The notes under the pieces: model-generated
What the model saw: the letters and a program-made list of their open reading frames with translations, nothing else
What the model was told of the DNA's origin: nothing
Databases searched by the model: none
Assembly: GCF_024181225.1 (NCBI RefSeq)
Contig: NZ_CP051198.1
Location: 1,612,001 to 1,676,000 of the forward strand
Direction of reading: 5' to 3'
Source of the DNA: Treponema sp. OMZ 787
GTDB taxonomy: Bacteria; Spirochaetota; Spirochaetia; Treponematales; Treponemataceae
Length of the DNA stretch: 64,000 nucleotides
Position numbers and translations under genes: made by a program
Shown here: piece by piece, positions 56,574 through 64,000 of the stretch
Layout: the number at the start of each line of letters is the position of its first letter
Position numbering within the stretch: position 1 is the first letter of the stretch

Positions 56574-57446
56574 TTATCGTTTTAGTTTTGGATCAAGAGC
56601 ATCGCGCAAACCGTCACCCAAAACATTGAGGGCAAAGATTGTAATAACGATGGCAAGTCCGGGGAATAAGGTTAGATGAGAATAGCTTCTTATATAAGCT
56701 CTTCCTCCTGAAAGCATGGCTCCCCATTCCGGAGTCGGAGGCTCAAGACCTAAACCTATAAAGCTCAAACCGGCTGCATTTAATATTGCATAAGCAACAC
56801 CCAAAGTTGCTTGAACAATGATAGGAGCCATACAGTTGGGAATTATGTGTTTAAAGATAATTCTAAAATCTGAAGAGCCCCCTGCCCTAGCCGCTTCTAT
56901 AAATTCCATGTCTACGATGGACATAACAGCCGAACGGACTATTCTGGCATATCCCGGAATTGCTGAAATACCTACGGCAATCATTAAGTTTCCAAGACCC
57001 GGGCCTAAAGAAGCAACTATAGCTATTGCAAGCAAAATATTCGGGATAGCTTGAAGAACATCAATAAATCTCATTAATATTGTGTCGACCTTACCTCCGA
57101 AATAACCTGTAACAGCTCCGATAAAAGCACCTAGTACCAATGCTATACCTACCGAAATAAAACCTACTTTAAGAGAAATTCTTGCACCGTAAATTACCCT
57201 GCTAAGAATGTCTCTTCCAAATTCATCTTGTCCAAAAGGATGCTGCAACGAGGGCGGAGCAAACTGACTGCTCAAATCGGTTTCCGAGAATCCATATGGA
57301 GCTATAAAATCTGCAAAAACTGCAGCAACTGAAAGAGCAATTATTATAAAAAGACCGACCATAGCCAGTTTATTTTTCTTCATTCTATGAAAAATTCCTG
57401 CAAAACCATGAGGTGTTCTTCTCTTTAATTTTTTCATATTTTCCAT
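56574..57446 (-). CDS. Peptide ABC transporter permease (OppC/DppC type)
   Basis: A 290-residue inner-membrane permease. N-terminal cytoplasmic part, one TM segment, then a five-TM core with the EAARAGG coupling motif that contacts the ATPases. An OppC-type PHPFGQDEFGRDILSRV-like stretch (PFGQDEFGRDILSRV) is present. Eleven nt separate it from the OppB-type gene upstream. Confidence 0.92.
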   Translation of the reverse strand: MENMKKLKRRTPHGFAGIFHRMKKNKLAMVGLFIIIALSVAAVFADFIAPYGFSETDLSSQFAPPSLQHPFGQDEFGRDILSRVIYGARISLKVGFISVGIALVLGAFIGAVTGYFGGKVDTILMRFIDVLQAIPNILLAIAIVASLGPGLGNLMIAVGISAIPGYARIVRSAVMSIVDMEFIEAARAGGSSDFRIIFKHIIPNCMAPIIVQATLGVAYAILNAAGLSFIGLGLEPPTPEWGAMLSGGRAYIRSYSHLTLFPGLAIVITIFALNVLGDGLRDALDPKLKR

Positions 57447-57457
57447 TTGTATACCTC

Positions 57458-58387
57458 CTATGTATATTGTGTTTTAAGCCGAGGATCAACATATGTATAA
57501 AGTATGTCTACGACTAAATTAACTATTGCAAATGCTACAGCAACAAATAAAACACAACCTAAAACTACAGGAGCATCTCTTAATTTAATGGAATCAATCA
57601 TAAGACGGCCTATTCCGGGTATGGAAAAGATAATTTCGGTCATAACTGCACCGCCCATGAGTTGTCCGAATTGGATACCTACTACAGTAATTACAGGTAT
57701 TAAAGAATTCCCAAGGGCATGTTTAAAAACAACTATTTTTTCTTTTTGCCCCTTTGCCCTAGCCGTTCTTATATAGTCTTGGCGTATTGTTTCAAGCATA
57801 CTGGAACGCGTCATTCTTGTTAAAACTGCAACAGATTGAGCTCCAAGAGCCAGGGCCGGCAGTATGATATGTTTAAAACTTGTAAACCCTGATGAAGGTA
57901 ACCAAGCCAGTTTAACTGAGAATAGTAAAATCATCAATAATCCAAGCCAAAATACAGGCATTGATAGTCCTATAAGGGCAAATACCATTGTGATATGATC
58001 AAAAACAGAATATTGTTTAATTGCAGAAACTATTCCGAGAGGGATTCCAAAAATAATTGAAACAAGAGTTGCGGCTATTGCCAATTTTATTGTAGAACCT
58101 ACTCGTGTGCTTATTTCAAGAACTACAGGTTGCTCAGTGATATAAGATTCTCCTAAACTTCCGTAAAAAACGAAATTTTTTAAATATCTTCCAAATTGAA
58201 CAATAAAAGGATCATCTAAACCCATTTTTTCTCTTAACTTAAGTACTTCTTCAATAGGTGCATTGGTCCCAAGTTTATTTCTTGCCGGATCTCCCGGTGT
58301 AAAATACAACAAGGTAAACACAATAAGTGCAACTCCAAGCATAACCGGAATCAGTAACAAAATTCTCCTTATTATGTACTTAAACAT
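57458..58387 (-). CDS. Peptide ABC transporter permease (OppB/DppB type)
   Basis: A 309-residue inner-membrane permease with six TM segments; it starts FKYIIRRILLLIPVMLGVA as is usual for OppB/DppB. The coupling motif is YIRTARAKG. It lies 164 nt after the binding-protein gene, and the gap holds a hairpin that may cut permease expression relative to the binding protein. Confidence 0.92.
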   Translation of the reverse strand: MFKYIIRRILLLIPVMLGVALIVFTLLYFTPGDPARNKLGTNAPIEEVLKLREKMGLDDPFIVQFGRYLKNFVFYGSLGESYITEQPVVLEISTRVGSTIKLAIAATLVSIIFGIPLGIVSAIKQYSVFDHITMVFALIGLSMPVFWLGLLMILLFSVKLAWLPSSGFTSFKHIILPALALGAQSVAVLTRMTRSSMLETIRQDYIRTARAKGQKEKIVVFKHALGNSLIPVITVVGIQFGQLMGGAVMTEIIFSIPGIGRLMIDSIKLRDAPVVLGCVLFVAVAFAIVNLVVDILYTYVDPRLKTQYT

Positions 58388-58496
58388 AATACCTCCGTAT
58401 ATTGAAAATAAGGCAGGATTTCACGATACGATGACACATCAAATACCCATGAAAACCTGCCCGGCACATTATATATTCAACATTATGCCATAATAG

Positions 58497-58526
58497 CATA
58501 AGAAAATAATATTTTATTTTCTTATG
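58497..58526 (-). promoter_or_regulatory. Intercistronic hairpin between the peptide-binding protein and permease genes
   Basis: A perfect 12-bp stem (58497-58508 with 58515-58526) with no T-run on the minus strand. A second, small hairpin (AATTGC/GCAATT, 58531-58545) is just after the binding-protein stop. This arrangement often stabilises the upstream message. Confidence 0.6.
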
Positions 58527-58551
58527 TTTTAATTGCAAAGCAATTTAATTT

Positions 58552-60087
58552 TTACTTACCTTCAGGTTTAACAGTATGCAAGAAGTGATATCCGTAGGGT
58601 GACAATCTCAAGCCTGTAATGTGCTTTCGTACACCAACAGCATCTTCACCATTATACTGGAAGACGGCAGGAGTTAACTCTAACATTCTTTCCTGTATTT
58701 GTGTATATACAGCGGCTCTTTCAGGACTATCAAGCATTCTTCTACCTTTCAAAATAAGAGCATCCAATTCAGGATCACTGCACCATGTATAGTTGGCTCC
58801 TCCGCCTATGGCATCTGAATGGAAACAAGGATAGAATACCATATCGGGATCAGAAGCATCGGGAGTCCATCCAATTTCAAAAATTTCATGCTCTCCCTTG
58901 CTTAGCATCTCAAGATATTTACTCCATTCGAGTACTTCAATTGACAAATCAATACCTACTTCTTTGAGCTGTTCCTTCATAATAACAGCCATATCTATTC
59001 GCTCTTTTCTTTCGTTAGTTGATAAGCGTAATTTTAGGCCGTTCTCATACCCGGCTTCCTTAAGTAATCTTTTGGCTTTTTCAATATCTCTAGGTATAGG
59101 CTTTAGTTTGTTTGCAATTGAATATCTAATTGTAGTTGCAGCAGGTCCTGTAGCAGTTCTACCCAAGCCCTTCCATACAGCCTGTACAATTTGATCGGTA
59201 TCGATTGCACATGCGATAGCTTGTCTTAAAAGCATATTATTTAGAGGAGGCTTACCGCAGTTCATACCCATGTACTGGGTCATATAGTTATAACTTCTAA
59301 TAAGTTTGATTTCATTATTCCCATTAAATCTATCCAAATCATTGGGAGAAACATCGTATACGATATCGGCTCCGCCGGATTCAAGTTCGATTATTCTGTT
59401 AGTGGGTTCGGGAATAATTCGGAATTCAAGGTATTTGTAATAAGGCTTTTTGCCCTGATATTCTTCATATCTTTCAAATTTAACCTTATCTGACTTTGTA
59501 TGACTTACAAATTTATAAGGACCGGTTCCAACAGGTGAGTTTTTGTATTTATCTCCTGCAGCTTCAACAGCTTTTTTGTTCAATATATGACCACCTGTAT
59601 GGCACAAAGCTGTTACTATACCTGCATAGGGATTTTTCATGGAGAATTGAACTGTATACTTATCTACAGCCTTAATGCTTTCAGCATCAATATCAGAGAA
59701 AATATGTGCTACGTTTGGTGCAGCAACAGCTCTCTTATAACTGAAAACAACATCTTCAGATGTAAGTTCTTCACCATTGTGAAATTTAACTCCCTTTTTT
59801 AGATGAAATGTGTAATTCATTCCATCATCGGAAATATCCCACTTTTCTGCCAACATGGGCATAACCATACCATCAGGTGACAAGTAAACAAGGCCTTCAT
59901 ACATTTGCTTCATAGCATTTGAAGAATAAACATCATTTTGAGCTACGGGATCCATACTTATGATATCACTAGACATAGCAACAATCAATGTCTGAGATCG
60001 AAGATCATTAGCTTCTCCTCCGCCGCAAGAAATGATGAATGATGAAAGCATCACCATCAAAACAATAATACCAAAAAATTTCTTCAT
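58552..60087 (-). CDS. Peptide-binding lipoprotein (SBP family 5)
   Basis: A 511-residue extracytoplasmic binding protein that captures peptides for the transporter. Lipobox FIISC with Cys21, then a Gly-rich linker. Family 5 hallmarks are visible: WDISDDGMNYTFHLKKGVKFHNGEELTSEDV-type stretch near residues 84-115 (given in part: KKGVKFHNGEELTSEDV). Preceded by AGGAGG and a consensus promoter. Its specificity for di- or oligopeptides cannot be told. Confidence 0.93.
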   Translation of the reverse strand: MKKFFGIIVLMVMLSSFIISCGGGEANDLRSQTLIVAMSSDIISMDPVAQNDVYSSNAMKQMYEGLVYLSPDGMVMPMLAEKWDISDDGMNYTFHLKKGVKFHNGEELTSEDVVFSYKRAVAAPNVAHIFSDIDAESIKAVDKYTVQFSMKNPYAGIVTALCHTGGHILNKKAVEAAGDKYKNSPVGTGPYKFVSHTKSDKVKFERYEEYQGKKPYYKYLEFRIIPEPTNRIIELESGGADIVYDVSPNDLDRFNGNNEIKLIRSYNYMTQYMGMNCGKPPLNNMLLRQAIACAIDTDQIVQAVWKGLGRTATGPAATTIRYSIANKLKPIPRDIEKAKRLLKEAGYENGLKLRLSTNERKERIDMAVIMKEQLKEVGIDLSIEVLEWSKYLEMLSKGEHEIFEIGWTPDASDPDMVFYPCFHSDAIGGGANYTWCSDPELDALILKGRRMLDSPERAAVYTQIQERMLELTPAVFQYNGEDAVGVRKHITGLRLSPYGYHFLHTVKPEGK

Positions 60088-60122
60088 TATACACCTCCTA
60101 AGTGCGTAACAAATATTTCACA

Positions 60123-60151
60123 ATTCTAACACGCTGTTTTTTATTTGTCAA
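60123..60151 (-). promoter_or_regulatory. Promoter of the peptide transporter operon
   Basis: On the minus strand TTGACA (60151-60146), 17 nt, TAGAAT (60128-60123). Near consensus. The leader would be about 30 nt long with AGGAGG before the ATG. Confidence 0.65.
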
Positions 60152-60188
60152 GTTTAAATTATTTTTTTATTAAATTTTCAATAAAAAT

Positions 60189-61877
60189 TTATTTTTTAGC
60201 CTTTTTCCTTTTCTCTTTTAAATTGCCTTTTTCAAGTAACAGAGTTTTTGTAGGTATATCGCAAACTTCCAGATCTCCGAAATATTGAATAGCTCCCGGG
60301 AACCTATAAACGGTTTCAACAGCCCACTTGTCCCTATTTTTTTCGTATGTTTTAAAAGGTTTGCCCTTTAGATCGACTACGGATTTTTTTATAACAGGGG
60401 TCATCTTCCCTTTTCTCCTTTCCAAATTCATCATCATTGAAAGAGGTACACCGCAGGGAAGCCAATACTCTACAGCGTCTGTAAGGTTTCTAACCGAAGC
60501 TATATAACCTGAAAAGCCGTTAATGGCTAATAAAAAGGCTGTAAATCCCAATGTATAGCAATAGTCCGAATCGAAGTTTGAAGGAAATGCAGAGCGTCCC
60601 TCATATCCGAAAAAGTGAGCATAGGTGCTGAATTTTCCATTATAAGTTCCTTCTTTTTTCATTTCAGTCAATTTTCGGCCGACCAAGTCTATCAAAAGTT
60701 TTTCCGTTTCAATACGGGAAACTTGAACATTTCCGTGAGGATCGCGGTCCATTAAAAGCTGTAAAGAAATATTTTCAGGGAGGCTGTCAAAAAGTGTAAA
60801 GGATTTTTTGGACAGGTGTTTTTGAAGCCAAGATTTTTTTCCTGTAAAGGTCTTAAGCTTTGAAAAGGCAGAAGCCTTTCCGGCCATAAGATCGTTTATC
60901 TCTTCAATCAATTCATCCATTTCAGGGATAAATTCTATAATTCCTTCCGGAACTAAAACAACCCCGAAGTTTTCTCCCTTTTTGGATCTTTTTACAATTA
61001 TATCTACAATATAATCCGTAACCTGCTTTAAGGTAACTTTTTTTTCTGCCAACTCTTCACCGATTAAACAGACATTCGGCTGGGTTTTTAAGGCACATTC
61101 AAGGGCGATATGACTTGCAGAGCGGCCCATGAGCTTTATAAAATGCCAATACTTTCGTGCCGAATTTACGTCTCGGCAGATGTTTCCGATAAGCTCAGAA
61201 TAAAGTTTTGTTGCAGTGTCAAAACCGAAGGAGGTTTCGATGTATTGGTTTTTTAAGTCTCCGTCTATTGTTTTAGGAACACCGATAACCTTTGTATCTA
61301 ATTTAGCCTGAATAAAGTACTTTGCCAAAAAAGCAGCATTTGTATTGGAGTCATCTCCTCCGATTATGATAAGGGCATCCAGTTTTAATTTTTTTACATT
61401 TTGGATTGAACTTTCGACCTGTTCCTCGGTTTCAATCTTCGTTCTTCCGGAACCGATTATGTCGAAGCCGCCTGTATTTCTATACTTATCGATTAAGGCT
61501 TTTTTTATTTCAACATATCGACCCTTTACCAAACCTTCAGGCCCGCTTAAAAAGCCGTAAAGTTTTGAATTTGGATTTCCTTTTTTTAAGGCATCAAAAA
61601 GACCTGAAATTACATTGTGTCCTCCGGGGGCCTGTCCTCCTGAAAGGATTACACCGAATTTTAAAGGCTTGTGTTCTACTTCGGACTTTCCCTTTACAAA
61701 TCTGATAATCGGCATTCCGTAAGTATTAGGGAATATTTCTTTTAATTCCGCCTGGTCAGATTGTGCATGTGTAGCCTCGCCTCGTTCAGGCTTAATCAAA
61801 CTCAAAGGTTCCGCAAATACTTTTGGGATTTTCGGTTCGTAATGATAGCGCAATCTCTGCATCGTGGATTCATTCAT
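60189..61877 (-). CDS. pfp: Pyrophosphate-fructose-6-phosphate 1-phosphotransferase
   Basis: A 562-residue PPi-dependent phosphofructokinase of the long type. The phosphate donor site GGDDS is at 173-177; Asp instead of Gly at the fourth position favours PPi over ATP. The catalytic PKTIDGD is at 201-207. It phosphorylates fructose-6-phosphate reversibly in glycolysis, saving ATP. It is the last of a minus-strand set after rnhB, ebfC and recR, starting 11 nt after recR. Confidence 0.93.
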   Translation of the reverse strand: MNESTMQRLRYHYEPKIPKVFAEPLSLIKPERGEATHAQSDQAELKEIFPNTYGMPIIRFVKGKSEVEHKPLKFGVILSGGQAPGGHNVISGLFDALKKGNPNSKLYGFLSGPEGLVKGRYVEIKKALIDKYRNTGGFDIIGSGRTKIETEEQVESSIQNVKKLKLDALIIIGGDDSNTNAAFLAKYFIQAKLDTKVIGVPKTIDGDLKNQYIETSFGFDTATKLYSELIGNICRDVNSARKYWHFIKLMGRSASHIALECALKTQPNVCLIGEELAEKKVTLKQVTDYIVDIIVKRSKKGENFGVVLVPEGIIEFIPEMDELIEEINDLMAGKASAFSKLKTFTGKKSWLQKHLSKKSFTLFDSLPENISLQLLMDRDPHGNVQVSRIETEKLLIDLVGRKLTEMKKEGTYNGKFSTYAHFFGYEGRSAFPSNFDSDYCYTLGFTAFLLAINGFSGYIASVRNLTDAVEYWLPCGVPLSMMMNLERRKGKMTPVIKKSVVDLKGKPFKTYEKNRDKWAVETVYRFPGAIQYFGDLEVCDIPTKTLLLEKGNLKEKRKKAKK

Positions 61878-61888
61878 TTTTTACTCCT

Positions 61889-62476
61889 TTAAAATTTAAT
61901 ACGGCCGTTTAAACTTCTGGCAAGTGTTAAGCGGTCGGCATATTCCAAATCTCCTCCGACAGGTAAACCGGAAGCAAGTCTTGTTATATTGACAGGAAGA
62001 TCCTGTAATATTTTTTGAATATATAGGGCTGTGGTATCGCCCTCGATTGTGGGATTTGTTGCAAGAATAACCTCAGTGATTTTACCTTCATGAATGCGTC
62101 TAATAAGCTCGCTTATATGTAATTGATCCGGCCCTACCCCTTCAAGCGGAGCTATCAGCCCGCCCAAAACATGAAACAAACCTCGGTATTCCGGAATTGA
62201 AGAAATTGTATTTACATCTTGCGGAAAACCTACGACACAGATAGTACATCTATCCCTTGTTTCGTCCGAACAAATAGAGCAAATCTCATCTTCGGTATAA
62301 GAACCGCAGACCTTACAAGGGTGAATCTTTTCATGCAAACTTGATACGGCTTCTGCCAAACGCACGGCATCTGCAGTGCCCTGCTTTAAAAGATGATAAG
62401 CAATACGGGCGGCACTTTTATGACCGATACCGGGAAGACGGGAAAATGAATCTATAACGGCATCAATAGCATTCAT
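61889..62476 (-). CDS. recR: Recombination mediator protein RecR
   Basis: A 195-residue protein of the RecFOR pathway that loads RecA on gapped DNA. N-terminal helix-hairpin-helix (FSRLPGIGHKSAARIAYHLL), a four-Cys zinc site (CKVCGSYTEDEICSIC) and a TOPRIM domain (TICVVGFPQDV) follow in order. It sits 18 nt after the YbaB/EbfC gene, the usual pairing in bacteria. Confidence 0.96.
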   Translation of the reverse strand: MNAIDAVIDSFSRLPGIGHKSAARIAYHLLKQGTADAVRLAEAVSSLHEKIHPCKVCGSYTEDEICSICSDETRDRCTICVVGFPQDVNTISSIPEYRGLFHVLGGLIAPLEGVGPDQLHISELIRRIHEGKITEVILATNPTIEGDTTALYIQKILQDLPVNITRLASGLPVGGDLEYADRLTLARSLNGRIKF

Positions 62477-62494
62477 TAAACTTAATCCCCATTT

Positions 62495-62800
62495 TTAAAA
62501 AGGTAAACCGCCTGCAAGATTTGCAAGGGGCCCCAGTTTATTTTGTAAAAGTTCTTTTAGCTTTGCAACGGCATCGTTATGAGCAGCCCTAATTAAATCC
62601 TGAAGCATAGGAACATCACGGTTATCTACAGCTATCGGATCGAGGAAGATGGATTCAACTTCAAAACTGCCTTTTAAGCGGATTTTTACAAGACCTCCGC
62701 CAGATATACCTTCTACGACTTCTTGATCAAGATCGGATTTAAGATTAGCAATTTTATCCTGTATTTCTTTTGCGTTTTTCATAATATCAAAAGGATTCAA
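62495..62800 (-). CDS. YbaB/EbfC nucleoid-associated protein
   Basis: A 101-residue protein. The start MNPFDIMKNAKEIQDKI and the middle VVEGISGGGLVKIRLKGSFEV are typical of the family. The Borrelia relative EbfC binds DNA and shapes the nucleoid; function here is inferred. It precedes recR. Confidence 0.93.
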   Translation of the reverse strand: MNPFDIMKNAKEIQDKIANLKSDLDQEVVEGISGGGLVKIRLKGSFEVESIFLDPIAVDNRDVPMLQDLIRAAHNDAVAKLKELLQNKLGPLANLAGGLPF

Positions 62801-62873
62801 TTTGCACTCCTCTACTTTTGTATTTTAATAACTATAAACAGATTAACATTTTTTTTTAAATAATACAAGAGCG

Positions 62874-63470
62874 TTATATTTTTTTAAGAGAAAAGGATTT
62901 CCTTTGAATAGGACTTGGACCGTTACTTCTAATTGCTTCCATGTGTGTTTTTGTACCATAGCCCTTATTTTTTTCATATCCGTATTCGGGATAAAGCCAA
63001 GAATACCGTATCATCATTCTATCTCTTGCAGTCTTTGCTAAGATAGAAGCTGCCATAACCTCGTAAACGGAATCATCAGCCTTTACGATGGCTTTAATTG
63101 AAGAACAATTTTTAATATTCGGGATGCCGTTACCGTCAACAATAATATCCGGTTCTTCAAATTCGGCATTATTTATTTTACATAATTCTTGAAGCTTTAA
63201 ATAAAGGCTTTGATAGGCCCGCTCCATAGCCAAAAAAGTTGCCTTTAAAATATTTATTTCATCTATTTCATCATTGGATGCCCAGCCTATAGACCAAATA
63301 ACATTAGGGTCGGCATATAGAATTTCACGCACTTCTTCTCTTTTTTTTTCTGTAAGTTTTTTTGAGTCTTTTAAAATTGAAACATCAAAACCGGTTGGGA
63401 TAATAACGGCGGCTGCCGTAACAGGACCGGCAAGAGGACCTCTTCCTGCCTCATCTATACCGCATAACAT
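62874..63470 (-). CDS. rnhB: Ribonuclease HII
   Basis: A 198-residue enzyme that nicks the RNA part of RNA-DNA hybrids and single ribonucleotides in DNA. The start MLCGIDEAGRGPLAGPV has catalytic D5 and E6. VDGNGIPN and YEVMAASILAKTARDRMM hold the other acidic residues. It overlaps the preceding beta-helix gene by 1 nt (TAATG). Confidence 0.95.
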   Translation of the reverse strand: MLCGIDEAGRGPLAGPVTAAAVIIPTGFDVSILKDSKKLTEKKREEVREILYADPNVIWSIGWASNDEIDEINILKATFLAMERAYQSLYLKLQELCKINNAEFEEPDIIVDGNGIPNIKNCSSIKAIVKADDSVYEVMAASILAKTARDRMMIRYSWLYPEYGYEKNKGYGTKTHMEAIRSNGPSPIQRKSFSLKKI

Positions 63471-64000
63471 TACGGTTCTCTCTCAATCGAATTGGAAAAG
63501 CCCCTTACAATGGGCTTATCTTTTATATCCATTCTTGAGTTTTTATTATACCAAACAGCGGTATCCCTATTTTGTAAACTTTCAGGTAAACGGAGAATGT
63601 TAAGCCTTCCTAAAGATATTTCCGAATTCCAAGCCTCCAGAAATCTTGCAGTAAAATTAGGACTAAGAGCAGCTTTTAAATTATCAAGTTCAATAATCGA
63701 ATTTGAAGACGATATTGCAGCAACCGAAAAGCCTTTTCCGGTAAAATCAATATTTTGAAACACAGCCGAAGAATTGTTTATGTTAAAAATAAGGCAGTAC
63801 TTTGTCTGCTCAGAATATACCTTAGTATCCGATATATCCAAATGAGAAGAAAAGGAGCTCAAAACAGGGCCGCCTTCAAAGGCTTGAATACTTACATTAT
63901 TAAGTTTTATACCTGCCTTATCTGCATAAATTATCGGCACTTCACGAGGTTCCTCAGTTCTTTCCCTTCTAAAAATATTGCAGTTTTCTATTTCAAAATT
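63470..64000 (-). CDS. C-terminal part of a right-handed beta-helix protein, 5' end outside window
   Basis: The frame stays open up to base 64000, so only the last 176 codons (including one for NFEIENCNIFRR near the edge) are visible; the GTG at 63940 is not a start. Repeated short strands with Asn and Ile ladders (SAVFQNIDFTGKGFSV, NSIIELDNLKAAL) fit a parallel beta-helix of a surface or secreted protein. Its stop overlaps the rnhB start. Confidence 0.6.
   Translation of the reverse strand, partial: NFEIENCNIFRRERTEEPREVPIIYADKAGIKLNNVSIQAFEGGPVLSSFSSHLDISDTKVYSEQTKYCLIFNINNSSAVFQNIDFTGKGFSVAAISSSNSIIELDNLKAALSPNFTARFLEAWNSEISLGRLNILRLPESLQNRDTAVWYNKNSRMDIKDKPIVRGFSNSIEREP

Noticed and set aside
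1-64000. CRISPR array, prophage or rRNA genes
   Set aside because: No spaced repeats, phage structural genes or rRNA sequence were found in the window.

Overview
The window is chromosomal DNA of an AT-rich host-associated spirochaete, most likely an oral Treponema of the T. denticola group. That assignment is an inference from gene content: citrate lyase, a glycine cleavage system, an [FeFe] hydrogenase, a pyrophosphate-type phosphofructokinase, CheW, a paired TIGR03546/TIGR03545-type membrane locus, many Cys-ending signal peptides typical of lipoproteins, and a beta-helix surface protein. No database search was possible.

Layout. 1-1.1 kb: the 3' part of citF and a tRNA-Thr(CGU) preceded by a 17-bp hairpin. 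1.4-7.6 kb: a defence cassette made of a winged-helix plus nucleoside-deoxyribosyltransferase-like protein and a type III restriction-modification pair in res-mod order. 7.7-13.6 kb: lpdA, gcvT, gcvH, gcvPA and gcvPB, a complete glycine cleavage system. 13.6-15.3 kb: a small toxin-antitoxin-like pair whose PIN gene is frameshifted, and an Rpn/PD-(D/E)XK gene. 15.4-19.5 kb: a D-2-hydroxyacid dehydrogenase, a LapA-like protein, SPOR and TPR envelope proteins, and a UPRT-like enzyme. 19.6-28.4 kb: the second accessory region. A tetR gene and a MATE exporter gene carry near-identical palindromes in their control regions, but a Hachiman system (hamA-hamB) sits between them. An AAA ATPase/TOPRIM gene pair with a 4-nt overlap follows. 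28.4-34 kb: a HEAT-repeat protein, an isolated cbiD and a two-gene [FeFe] hydrogenase operon. 34-41 kb (minus strand): ABC-F ATPase, nadK, a DegT-type aminotransferase, cheW, trpS and aspS. 41.3-51.2 kb: small membrane and lipoproteins, glgA, the TIGR03546/TIGR03545 pair, an NFACT (RqcH-like) protein and a YfcE-type phosphoesterase. 51.2-54.5 kb: miaB and lipA (minus strand), divergent from lplA. 54.6-60.1 kb: a five-gene peptide ABC transporter. 60.2-64 kb: pfp, recR, ebfC, rnhB and the 3' end of a beta-helix protein gene.

How the parts connect. GcvH needs lipoate, and both lipoate routes (LipA synthesis, LplA salvage) lie in the same window. Peptide import, glycine cleavage, citrate lyase and the hydrogenase fit an anaerobe that ferments amino acids and disposes of electrons as H2. 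Promoters are readable as sigma-70 type (TTGnnn, 16-17 nt, TAnnnT) at several genes. Three genes (aspS, lplA, cbiD) have a TATAAT box 8-11 nt from the start codon and no ribosome binding site, which suggests leaderless or nearly leaderless mRNAs.

The most interesting parts are the split tetR/MATE regulon with Hachiman inside it, the AAA/TOPRIM pair as a candidate defence system, the deoxyribosyltransferase-like protein beside the type III system, and the four-hairpin leader in front of the MATE gene.
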